Origin: JAIBJN01 sp963748205
Lineage (GTDB): Bacteria; Actinomycetota; Thermoleophilia; Gaiellales; Gaiellaceae
Length of the DNA stretch: 64,000 bases
Direction of reading: 5' to 3'
NCBI GenBank assembly: GCA_963748205.1
Contig: CAVVIB010000023.1
Span: 764,210-828,209, forward strand
Shown: positions 52,345 to 61,596 of the stretch, in pieces
How the letters are laid out: every line of letters starts with the position of its first letter
How positions within the stretch are numbered: the stretch's first letter is position 1
Made by a program: the position numbers and the translations under genes
Notes under the pieces: model-generated
Database searches by the model: none
What the model was told of the DNA's origin: nothing
Seen by the model: only the letters and a program-made list of their open reading frames with translations

Positions 52345-54023
52345 ATGCGCGGTGCGCGCGCGTTCGCGATCGCGTTCGTCGTCCTGGCCGGCGGCGCGGC
52401 CGAGGTGGGCGCGCAGGTGGACGACCGGATCGTGTTCGTCGCCAACCGCCCGGCATCCGAGATCCACGTCATGGACGCCGACGGCGCCAGCCGAACGGCT
52501 GTTACGCGTCGCGCGCCGGCCGGGTTCAACGCGGCGTGGTCGCCTGACGGGGCCCGCCTCGCGTTCAACGGCTCATCCGGAACCTCGTTCGGGCTTTGGG
52601 TGATGGACCGAGACGGCGGAAACCTTCGCTGGCTGGGCTTCGCGTCGGCTCATCCGGAGCGGAAGTCCGCTCTTCGATCCCGACTGGGCTCCCGGGGGCC
52701 GTCGCCTGGCGGTCTCGCACCAGCGTGACATCTTACGTCGTCAACCGGGACGGGACCGGCCGCAGGCGGCTCACCGGCGGCTATGCAGGCGACTGGAGCC
52801 CGGCCTGGTCACCGGACGGCAGCGTGGATCGTCTTCACCCGGGACTCGCGCCTCTTCCGCGTACGCACCGACGGGACCGGGCTCCAGCTCCTGGGCCGAG
52901 GTGACGAGGCCGACTGGTCGCCGAACGGAAAGCGGATCGTCTTCACCGCTCATGCTGCCTTCGGCGGCCGCGACATCTACTCGATGCGTGCCGATGGGAC
53001 CGACCGGCGCCGGCTGACGGAGTCGAGGGTCGACGAGTACGCGCCGGCGTGGTCTCCGGGCGGCACCAGGATCGCGTACACGCGCGGCTTCGAAGGCGAC
53101 GTCTGGGTGATGGACGCCGACGGGCGCAACGAGCGTCCGTCTCGATTCCTGACGCGGCAGCTCCTTCGTGGTCGCCGCACGGAGCGTTCGTCTCGTTCAC
53201 GAGGACGCGAACCGCGGCTTTCCCCGGCGGCGATGCGCGGGAGGTGACCGACGATCTACTCGAGACCCGCCGACGGCTCGGCGCCGCGCGAGGCGGCTGC
53301 TGACGCCAGAGTTCGACCTGGACGTCGAGGCGTCGCCGGACGGCACGAAGATCGCGTACACGAGCGTCAGGCCGTTCTCGACGAGCGGCGTCTACGTCGC
53401 GGACGCGACGGGGGCAACGAGGCGTTCCTGCACGCTGGCGAGGGACCGGACTGGTCGCCCGACGGAACGAGGATCCTCCTTAGTTCGGGAGGCACGCTCT
53501 ACGTCGTCAACGCGGACGGGTCGCTGCCGACGCAGGTGCCCGACGCCGGGGTCGTCGCGATCGAGAGCTTGGAGATGGCATCCCGACGGCAGCCGGGTTT
53601 CCGTCGTGTCGTACGGCGCCTCTGCAGTGTCGCGACGTCTACGCCATGAACCTGGACGGCACCAACGTGACGCGGATGACGCGCGCCGACTGCCTCCCGG
53701 ACGTCGTCGACTTCGACTGGGCGCCGAGCGGGAGCAGCCTCGTCTTCGCGGGCTTCACGTGCGAGTTCCACGACTGTGGCACCCAGATCTTCGGCGCGTC
53801 CGTCCCCGATGGAGCCCCGACCCTGCTGGCGGAAGCGTTCCTCGAGCTCGATCTACCTGGCTCGCCCGCGCGTGTCAGCCGACGGCGTGAAGAGTCGTCT
53901 ACGTCCGCTCCGACGACCTGGCCCAGCCCGGGCTCTGGTCGATGAACATCGACGGCAGCGGCAAGACTGCAACTGACCTCCACGGGCAGAGGCGCGGCGC
54001 CCGCCTGGCTGCCCGTCCCCTAG
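52345..54023 (+). pseudogene. TolB/WD40-like beta-propeller secreted protein, broken by many frameshifts
   Basis: It starts 3 bases after the previous stop at ATG 52345 with a signal peptide (AFAIAFVVLAGGAAEVGA). Propeller blades of the PD40 type run across the whole region but in alternating frames: FNAAWSPDGARLAFNGSS, FDPDWAPGGRRLAVSH, AGDWSPAWSPDGS, ADWSPNGKRIVFTAH, YAPAWSPGGTRIAYTRG, PSWSPHGAFVSFT, VEASPDGTKIAYTSV, PDWSPDGTRILLSSG, DFDWAPSGSSLVFAG, ending in APAWLPVP at a TAG in 54021-54023. At least eight frame changes occur in 1.7 kb, far denser than elsewhere. It is either a real decayed gene or a stretch of poor sequence. Confidence 0.6.
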
Positions 54024-54887
54024 TCGGCGAGCTCGGCCCAGGAGGCTTCCACGCGGGCCTGGTCCTCGCGGTTCTTCACCGCGGCGCCGAGCGTCTCGCG
54101 ACCGGCATCTCCGTCGACGTTCGTCGCGCCGAGCAGGGAGAGCGCCTGTGCCCAGTCGATCGCCTCCGCCGCGCCCGGGCGCTTGACGAGATCGAGCGCG
54201 CGCAGGCGCGACACGGTCTCGGCGACGGAGCGCGCGAGCGCCTCTTCGACGCCGGGGGCGCGGAGCCGGATGATCTCCACCTCCCGCTCGACGTCGGGGA
54301 AGTCGATCCAGTGGTAGAGGCAGCGGCGCTTGAGCGCGTCGTGGAGCTCGCGGGTGCGGTTGGACGTGATCACGACCGCCGGCGGCTCCTCGGCCGCGAT
54401 GGTCGCGAGCTCGGGAACGGTGACCGTGAAGTCCGAGAGCACCTCCAGGAGGAACGCCTCGAACTCGTCGTCGGCGCGGTCGAGCTCGTCCACCAGGAGC
54501 ACGGCCTTCGAGCCGGCCCGGATCGCCCGCAGCAGCGGACGCTCCACCAGGAACTCGGGCCCGTAGAGCTCGGCGACCCGCTCGCCCGGCGGTCACCTCG
54601 CCCTCCTGCAGCGCCCGCGCGTAGAGGAGCTGGCGGGCGTAGTCCCATTCGTAGAGCGCCTGCGAGGCGTCGATGCCCTCGTAGCACTGGAGGCGGATCA
54701 GGTCGGCGTCGAGGATGCGCGCGAGCGTCTTCCCGACCTCGGTCTTGCCGACGCCGGCCTCGCCCTCGAGGAGCAGCGGGCGTCCCATCGACACGGCGAG
54801 GAAGACGGACGTCGCGAGTCCGCGGTCCGGCAGGTACGACTCGGCCCGGAGGGCCTTCTCGACTTCGGCGACGGATCCGAAAGGCAC
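54020..54887 (-). CDS. MoxR-type AAA+ ATPase, CoxD family, frameshift near 54590
   Basis: About 288 residues; one extra base near 54590 separates QEGEVTAG from ERVAELYGPEFLVERPLLRAI. Walker A LLLEGEAGVGKTEVGKTLA, Walker B AVLLVDELDRADDEFEAFLLEVL, sensor 1 VVITSNRTRELHDALKRRCLYHWIDFP with the Arg finger region. In CO dehydrogenase loci CoxD drives insertion of the Cu/S part of the Mo cofactor with CoxE. It diverges from coxM by 108 bases. It starts at GTG 54887, with TACGCT 6 nt before. Confidence 0.85.
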
Positions 54888-54893
54888 GGGTGA

Positions 54894-54899
54894 AGCGTA
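54894..54899 (-). promoter_or_regulatory. -10-like element of a leaderless promoter for the CoxD-like ATPase gene
   Basis: On the minus strand TACGCT, 6 nt before the GTG start at 54887; no ribosome binding site. Confidence 0.5.
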
Positions 54900-54906
54900 C
54901 GTAAGG

Positions 54907-54936
54907 TTGACCTGGAAACAACTAGGAGCGTAGGAG
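54907..54936 (+). promoter_or_regulatory. Possible promoter for the coxMSL operon
   Basis: TTGACC (54907-54912) and TAGGAG (54931-54936) are spaced 18 nt in the most AT-rich part of the 108-nt divergent spacer. The -10 is poor, so this is tentative. A GGAAGGAGG ribosome binding site follows before the coxM ATG at 54996. Confidence 0.25.
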
Positions 54937-54995
54937 TATTCTCGCTCCGCACGGACCGCACCTGGCTCCGGGGTTACGGAAGGAGGCCCAACCGC

Positions 54996-55877
<882 letters not shown>

Positions 55878-55881
<4 letters not shown>

Positions 55882-56383
55882 CCGAAGCAGCTGTCGAGAC
55901 CGGCGCGTTCACCCGCACGGTCACCGCGACGGTGAACGGCACCGCGCGCTCGGCCGACGTCGAGACGCGGCTCCTGCTCGTGCACTTCCTCCGCGAGACG
56001 CTCGGGGCTGACCGGCACGCACATCGGCTGCGACACGTCGAGCTGCGGCGCGTGCACGGTGCTCCTGGACGGGACGCCCGTGAAGTCGTGCACCGTCCTC
56101 GCCGTGCAGGCCGACGGGCCGCGAGATCACGACGGTCGAGGGCCTCGCCGGCGCCGACGGGCTGAGCGCGGTGCAGGAGGGCTTCCACGAGGAGCACGGG
56201 CTCCAGTGCGGCTTCTGCACGCCGGGGATGATGCTGACCGCGACCGCGCTCCTGACCGAGAACCCGGATCCGAGCGAGGAGGAGATCCGCTGGGCCATCA
56301 GCGGCCAGATCTGCCGCTGCACCGGGTACCAGAACATCGTCAAGGCGGTCCAGTACGCGGCCGCCAAGGGAAAGGAGGGCTAG
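55878..56383 (+). CDS. coxS: Carbon monoxide dehydrogenase small (2x[2Fe-2S]) subunit, form I set, two frameshifts
   Basis: About 167 residues if one base is removed near 56010 (LRETLG to LTGTHIGCDT) and one near 56120 (VQADG to REITTVEG). Plant-ferredoxin type cluster Cys: CDTSSCGACTVLLDG...SC; second cluster: LQCGFCTPGM and CRCTGYQNIVKAV. All eight cysteines are present across the frames. It links CoxL's molybdenum centre to CoxM. The last frame ends immediately before the coxL ATG. Confidence 0.88.
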
Positions 56384-58735
56384 ATGGCCGTCAGCGAAGA
56401 GCAGGTCATCCGCGGCATCGGCCACTCCGTCAAGCGCTTCGAGGACGCCCGCTTCCTGCGCGGCAAGGGCAACTACTTCGACGACATCACGCTCCCCGGG
56501 ATGCTGCACCTCGAGTTCCTGCGGAGCCCGTACGCGCACGCCCGCATCACGTCGATCGACACCTCGGCGGCCGCCGCAGTCGAGGGCGTGGTCGCCGTTG
56601 TGACCGGGGAGCTGCTCGCGCAGCACAACCTCGCCTGGATGCCCACCCTCTCGGGCGACACGCAGGCTGTGCTCGCCACGGACAAGGTGCGCTTCCAGGG
56701 CCAGGAGGTCGCGGCCGTCATTGCCGAGTCCCCGTACATCGCCAAGGACGCGTGCGAGCTGATCGACGTCGACTACGAGCCGCTCGAGGCGATCACGACT
56801 CCGCAGCGGGCGCTCGAGGCCGACGCGCCCGTCATCCGCGACGAGAAGGAAGGGCAGACCGACAACCACATCTACGACTGGGAGGCGGGCGACAAGGAGG
56901 CGACCGACAAGGCGTTCGCCGAGGCCGACAAGGTCGTCGAGCTCGACACCTTCTACCCGCGCTGCCATCCGGCCCCGCTCGAGTGCTGCGGCTGCGTCGC
57001 CGACGTCAACCCGGCGACGGGCAAGGCGACGATCTACATGACCTCGCAGGCCCCGCACGCCCACCGCACGCTCTTCGCCCTCGTGGCCGGCCTGCCCGAG
57101 CACAAGATCCGGATCATCTCGCCCGACCTGGGAGGCGGCTTCGGCAACAAGGTGCCGATCTACCCCGGCTACGTGTGCGCCACGGCGGCCTCGCTGCTGA
57201 TCGGCCGTCCCGTGAAGTGGGTCGAGGACCGCACCGGGAACCTCATCTCCACGGGCTTCGCCCGCGACTACCACATGCACGGCGAGCTGGCCCTGAAGGA
57301 CGGGAAGATCACCGGCCTGCGCGTGAAGATGCTCTCCGACAACGGGGCGTTCTTCTCCGACGCGCAGCCGACGAAGTGCAAGGCCGGGCTCTTCCACATC
57401 GTCACCGGCTCCTACGACATCCCGGCTGCACACGTCGAGACGGAGGGCGCGTACACGAACAAGGCGCCGGGCGGCGTCGCCTACCGGTGCTCGTTCCGCG
57501 TCACCGAGGCCTCGTACCTGATCGAGCGCCTCGTCCAGACCGCGGCGTACGAGACGGGCGTCGACCCGGTCGACTTCCGCAAGCAGAACTTCATCAAGCC
57601 GGAGCAGTTCCCGTACAAGTCGGCCACCGGGTTCGAGTACGACTCGGGCGACTACGGGGCGGCGATGGACCTCGCGCTCGAGAAGCTCGGCTACGCCGAC
57701 CTCCGCCGCGAGCAGGAGGAGGCGCGAGCCGAGGGCAGGCTGATCGGCATCGGCGTCGCCTCGTTCACCGAGGTCGTCGGCGCCGGGCACGGAGCGGACT
57801 ACGACATCGCCGGCCTGCGCATGAACGACGGCGCCGAGCTGCGGATCCATCCGACGGGCAAGGCCGTGCTCAAGCTCAGCGTCAAGTCGCAGGGCCAGGG
57901 CCACGAGACGACCTTCGCGCAGATCGTCGCCGAGGAGCTCGGGCTCCAGCCCGAGGACGTCGAGGTGCAGGAGGGTGACACGGACCACACGCCCTACGGG
58001 CTCGGCACGTACGCGAGCCGCTCGACACCGGTGTCCGGTGCCGCGACCTCGATGGTCTCGCGCCGGATCCGCGCCAAGGCGCAGAAGATCGCCGCGCACC
58101 TGCTGGAGGCGTCCGAGGACGACCTCGAGTGGGAGAAGGGCCGCTTCGTCGTCAAGGGCGCGCCCGAGAAGTCGAAGACGATCCAGGACGTCGCCTTCGC
58201 CGCCTACACGAACATCCCGGAGGGCATGGAGGGCGGCCTCGAGGGCGTCTACTACTACGACCCGCCGAACATGACGTACCCGTTCGGGACGTACGCGGTC
58301 GTCGTCGAGATCGACCGCGGCACGGGCGCTTGGAAAGTGCTCCGCTGCGTCGCTGTCGACGACTGCGGCGTCCGCATCAACCCGATGGTCGTCGCGGGCC
58401 AGATCCACGGCGGCCTCACGGAGGGCTTCGCAATCTCCGCCATGCAGCTGATCGACTTCGACGAGGACGGCAACTGCATCGGCTCGAACTTCATGGACTA
58501 CCTGATCCCGACCGCCTGGGAAACGCCGAAGTTCGAGCTCGGCGAGACCGTGACGCCGTCGCCGCACCATCCGCTCGGCGCCAAGGGCATCGGCGAGTCG
58601 GCGACGGTCGGCGCACCGGCGGCCTTCGTCAACGCGGTGGTCGACGCGCTGGCCCACGCCGGCGTCCGCAACCTGGAGATGCCGGTCACCTCGAACCGCG
58701 TCTGGGAGGCTCTGCAGGAGGCTAAGTCTGGCTGA
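56384..58735 (+). CDS. coxL: Carbon monoxide dehydrogenase large (Mo) subunit, form I signature
   Basis: 783 intact residues. Active-site loop at residues 366-372 is AYRCSFR, the form I CoxL signature, with Cys369 as the ligand for copper in the Mo-S-Cu site. Other Mo-hydroxylase blocks: GKGNYFDDITLPGMLHLEFLRSPYAHARI, DLGGGFGNKVPIYPGYVCA, GQGHETTFAQIVAEELG and the catalytic Glu in GAKGIGESATVGAPAAFVNAVVDAL. It oxidises CO (possibly atmospheric) to CO2. ATG starts directly after the coxS stop; its stop overlaps the next GTG. Confidence 0.96.
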   Translation: MAVSEEQVIRGIGHSVKRFEDARFLRGKGNYFDDITLPGMLHLEFLRSPYAHARITSIDTSAAAAVEGVVAVVTGELLAQHNLAWMPTLSGDTQAVLATDKVRFQGQEVAAVIAESPYIAKDACELIDVDYEPLEAITTPQRALEADAPVIRDEKEGQTDNHIYDWEAGDKEATDKAFAEADKVVELDTFYPRCHPAPLECCGCVADVNPATGKATIYMTSQAPHAHRTLFALVAGLPEHKIRIISPDLGGGFGNKVPIYPGYVCATAASLLIGRPVKWVEDRTGNLISTGFARDYHMHGELALKDGKITGLRVKMLSDNGAFFSDAQPTKCKAGLFHIVTGSYDIPAAHVETEGAYTNKAPGGVAYRCSFRVTEASYLIERLVQTAAYETGVDPVDFRKQNFIKPEQFPYKSATGFEYDSGDYGAAMDLALEKLGYADLRREQEEARAEGRLIGIGVASFTEVVGAGHGADYDIAGLRMNDGAELRIHPTGKAVLKLSVKSQGQGHETTFAQIVAEELGLQPEDVEVQEGDTDHTPYGLGTYASRSTPVSGAATSMVSRRIRAKAQKIAAHLLEASEDDLEWEKGRFVVKGAPEKSKTIQDVAFAAYTNIPEGMEGGLEGVYYYDPPNMTYPFGTYAVVVEIDRGTGAWKVLRCVAVDDCGVRINPMVVAGQIHGGLTEGFAISAMQLIDFDEDGNCIGSNFMDYLIPTAWETPKFELGETVTPSPHHPLGAKGIGESATVGAPAAFVNAVVDALAHAGVRNLEMPVTSNRVWEALQEAKSG

Positions 58736-59569
58736 GTGAGGTCTGCGGACGTCATCGTCGAGGCCGGCCGGCTCGCCGCGGAAGGGAAGCCCTACGCGCT
58801 CGCCACGGTCGTCAACGTCGTCCGCCCGGCGTCAGCGCGGCGAGGTGACCGTGCGATCGTCACGCCGGACGGCCGCGTCACCGGCTGGGTCGGGGGCGCC
58901 TGCTCGGAGCCGTCGGTCGTCCGCGAGGCGCTGCGGGCGCTGGCCGACGGCGAGGTGCGCGTCGCGCGCATGGACGGCGAGTGCGCCTCCGAGGGGGTCG
59001 TCGAGGTCTTGATCGAGCCCGTGCTGCCCGCGCCGCTCCTGGCGATCGTGGGCGAGAGCCCGGCCGCGCGCACGCTCGCGGAGCTCGCGCGGACCGTCGG
59101 CTGGCGCGTCACCGACGACAAGGTGCAAGGCGCGGACGCCGTCGTGGTCGCCACGATGGGGCACGGCGACGAGGACCTGCTCGCCGCGGCCCTCCGCGCC
59201 GGTGCCGGCTACGTCGGGCTCGTGGCGAGCTCGCGTCGCGCCACAAGCGTCCTCGCCGGCCTGCGCGAGCAGGGACTGGAGGAGGAAGAGGTCCTGCGCG
59301 TCCGCGCGCCCGCGGGGCTCGACCTGGGGCCCTCCACGCAGGACGAGATCGCCGTCGCGATCCTCGCCGAGCTCGTCGCCTGGCGGCATACGCGCCCCGG
59401 CGAGAGCCCGGTGCCCGTCGAGGCCGTGGATCCGGTCTGCGGGATGACCGTCTCCGCCGAGAGCGCCGAGCGCGTCGAGCACGAGGGGGCGACCGTCGTC
59501 TTCTGCTCGGCGCACTGCCGCGCGCGTTTCGAAGCAGAGCCCGAGCGGTACCGCGTAGGCACGTCGTGA
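58736..59569 (+). CDS. XdhC/CoxI-family protein with C-terminal YHS domain
   Basis: 277 residues. XdhC/CoxI N-terminal domain (about 5-90; ALATVVNVVRPASARRGDRAIV, GWVGGACSEPSVVREALRAL) and the XdhC Rossmann domain (about 100-215; LLAIVGESPAARTLAELART, YVGLVASSRRATSVLAGLREQG). Residues 228-277 form a YHS domain (DPVCGMTV... VVFCSAHCRARFEAEPERY), a small metal-binding module. XdhC proteins deliver sulfurated Mo cofactor; a copper- or metal-binding YHS tail is interesting because the CODH site needs Cu. That link is inference. GTG start directly after the coxL stop. Confidence 0.85.
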   Translation: MRSADVIVEAGRLAAEGKPYALATVVNVVRPASARRGDRAIVTPDGRVTGWVGGACSEPSVVREALRALADGEVRVARMDGECASEGVVEVLIEPVLPAPLLAIVGESPAARTLAELARTVGWRVTDDKVQGADAVVVATMGHGDEDLLAAALRAGAGYVGLVASSRRATSVLAGLREQGLEEEEVLRVRAPAGLDLGPSTQDEIAVAILAELVAWRHTRPGESPVPVEAVDPVCGMTVSAESAERVEHEGATVVFCSAHCRARFEAEPERYRVGTS

Positions 59570-60567
59570 GAGACGTCCTCGAGACACTCGAGCGTTGGGC
59601 GGCTACCGGAGCGCCGGTCGCGATCGCGACCGTCGTCGACACGGAGCGCTCGGCCCCGCGCGACCCGGGCGCCGTGCTCGCCGTCTCCGAGAGCGGCGAC
59701 GTGGCCGGCTCGGTCACGGGCGGCTGCGTCGAGCCCGCCGTCTACGGCGAGGCCCGCGAGGTGCTCGCCGGCGGCGCGCCGCGGCTCAAGACCTACGGGA
59801 TCGCCGACGAGGAGGCCTTCGAGGTCGGGCTCCCGTGCGGCGGCACCGTCCACATCTTCGTCGACCGCCTCGACCCCGAGCTCGTCACGCCGATCGCCGA
59901 CGCCGTGCGCGAGGAGCGGCCGATCGCGCTCGAGATCAGGATCACGGGCGACGACGCCGGCGCGAAGCGGCTCGTCACCCTCGACGACGAGGGCCCCGCC
60001 GCCGAGCTGCTCGCGCGGGGCGACAACGGGATCGTCGAGACGCCCGAGGGGCAGATCTTCGTCTCCTCGTTCGCGCCCAGGCCGAACATGTACGTCTTCG
60101 GCGCCGTCGACCACGCGGCCGCCGTCGCGTCCATCGGCCGCTACCTCGGCTACCGCGTGACCGTCTGCGACGCGCGCGCGAAGTTCGTGACACCCGACCG
60201 CTTCCCGAACGTGGACGAGCTCGTCGTCGAGTGGCCGGACAAGTTCCTCGCGGGCGCGCCGGTGGACGAGCGCACCGTCATCTGCGTCCTCACCCACGAC
60301 CACAAGTTCGACATCCCCACCCTCAAGGTCGCGCTCGAGACGAACGCCGGCTACATCGGCGCGATGGGCAGCCGGCGGACGAACGAGAGCCGCAACGAGG
60401 GCCTGCGCGCCGTGGGCGTGACCGACGAGGAGATCGCGCGCATCCACGCGCCCATCGGCCTCAAGATCGGCTCGCGCACCCCGGAGGAGGTCGCCGTCGC
60501 CATCGCCGCCCAGATCGTCCAGGTCATGCGCTCCCCCAAGCCCCAGGCCCAGGAGGTCACCGCGTGA
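59566..60567 (+). CDS. XdhC-family protein (CoxF/CoxI type)
   Basis: 333 residues, GTG overlapping the previous stop. The N-terminal CoxI domain is complete (VAIATVVDTERSAPRDPGAVLAVSESGDVAGSVTGGCVEPAVYGEA, LPCGGTVHIFVDRL), and the XdhC Rossmann domain follows (NMYVFGAVDHAAAVASIGRYLGYRVTVCDARAKFV... VICVLTHDHKFDIPTLKVAL, AGYIGAMGSRRT, APIGLKIGSRTPEEVAVAIAAQI). It probably prepares or inserts the Mo cofactor. It is separate from the preceding short XdhC-YHS protein and together they may form a hetero pair. Confidence 0.9.
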   Translation: MRDVLETLERWAATGAPVAIATVVDTERSAPRDPGAVLAVSESGDVAGSVTGGCVEPAVYGEAREVLAGGAPRLKTYGIADEEAFEVGLPCGGTVHIFVDRLDPELVTPIADAVREERPIALEIRITGDDAGAKRLVTLDDEGPAAELLARGDNGIVETPEGQIFVSSFAPRPNMYVFGAVDHAAAVASIGRYLGYRVTVCDARAKFVTPDRFPNVDELVVEWPDKFLAGAPVDERTVICVLTHDHKFDIPTLKVALETNAGYIGAMGSRRTNESRNEGLRAVGVTDEEIARIHAPIGLKIGSRTPEEVAVAIAAQIVQVMRSPKPQAQEVTA

Positions 60568-61130
60568 AGCTCGAGAACACGTTCCACGTCGACGCCCCGG
60601 CCGAGAAGGCGTGGGACCTCCTCATGGACGTCCCGCGCATCGTCCCCTGCATGCCCGGGGCGAAGCTCGACGAGGTCGTCGACGACTCGCACTGGAAGGC
60701 CACCATGGCGGTCAAGCTCGGGCCGATCAGCCTGACGTTCGCCACCGACGTCGAGCGAAAGGAGGTGGATGAAGCAGCCAAGCGCGTCACGCTCGGAGCG
60801 AACGCCCGCGAGACCCGCAACCGCGGGCGTGCGAGCGCGACGATCGAGTCGTCGCTCGCGTCCGAGAACGGCGGCACGCGCGTCGACATCGTCACCGACC
60901 TCTCGCTCTCGGGAACGGTGGCGCAGTACGGACGGGGGATGATCGAGGACATCTCCTCCCAGATGGTCACGAGCTTTGCGCAGTGTCTTCAGGCCCAGCT
61001 CGGAGACTCCGCCGAGGAGGCGGAGCAGGCGGTCGCCTCGCAGGCGAAGCCGGTCTCCGGGCTCTCGCTCTTCTTCGGCAGCCTTGGGCGCCGCATCAGG
61101 CGCCTCTTCGGAAGGAGGTCGTCGCAGTGA
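60564..61130 (+). CDS. coxG: CoxG-type SRPBCC carbon monoxide dehydrogenase subunit G
   Basis: 188 residues, GTG overlapping the XdhC stop. The SRPBCC fold starts KLENTFHVDAPAEKAWDLLMDVPRIVPCMPGAKLDEVVDDSHWKATMAVKLGPISLTF, the canonical CoxG opening, then GGTRVDIVTDLSLSGTVAQYGRGMIEDISSQMVTSFAQCL. The C-terminus ends in a hydrophobic/basic anchor (LSLFFGSLGRRIRRLFGRRSS). CoxG is thought to hold the enzyme at the membrane. It links the form I and form II sets in one transcription unit. Confidence 0.93.
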   Translation: MKLENTFHVDAPAEKAWDLLMDVPRIVPCMPGAKLDEVVDDSHWKATMAVKLGPISLTFATDVERKEVDEAAKRVTLGANARETRNRGRASATIESSLASENGGTRVDIVTDLSLSGTVAQYGRGMIEDISSQMVTSFAQCLQAQLGDSAEEAEQAVASQAKPVSGLSLFFGSLGRRIRRLFGRRSSQ

Positions 61131-61585
61131 GACAGATCGGGATCACCGTCAACGGAGAGAGCCACTCGGCCGAGGTCGAGCCGAGGCAGCTCCTCGTCTA
61201 CTTCCTGCGCGAGCAGCTCGGGCTGACCGGCACCGTGGTCGGCTGCGACACCTCCTCGTGCGGCGCGTGCACCGTGCTCGTGGACGGCGAGTCGGTGAAG
61301 TCCTGCACGATGCTGGCCGTCCAGGCCGACGGGCACGAGGTCACGACGATCGAGGGCATCGGCACGCCCGGCGACCTTCACCCGGTGCAGCAGGCCTTCC
61401 ACGAGCAGCACGGTCTCCAGTGCGGCTTCTGCACGCCGGGGATGGTGATGGCGACCATCAGCCTCCTCGAGGAGAGCCCCAGCCCGAACGACGAGGAGAT
61501 CCGGCACGCCCTGGAGGGCAACCTCTGCCGCTGCACGGGCTACGTCAACATCGTCAAGGCGGTCAAGGCCGCCTCGGCGGCCTGA
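61127..61585 (+). CDS. Aerobic CO dehydrogenase-type small subunit, form II set
   Basis: 152 residues, intact. AAGGAGG (61112-61118) precedes the GTG. Cluster Cys: CDTSSCGACTVLVDGESVKSC and LQCGFCTPGM... CRCTGYVNIVKAV, all present. The sequence is close to that of the form I CoxS but without frameshifts. It carries electrons from the form II large subunit encoded 11 bases downstream. Confidence 0.93.
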   Translation: MRQIGITVNGESHSAEVEPRQLLVYFLREQLGLTGTVVGCDTSSCGACTVLVDGESVKSCTMLAVQADGHEVTTIEGIGTPGDLHPVQQAFHEQHGLQCGFCTPGMVMATISLLEESPSPNDEEIRHALEGNLCRCTGYVNIVKAVKAASAA

Positions 61586-61596
61586 GGGGAGGGGAG

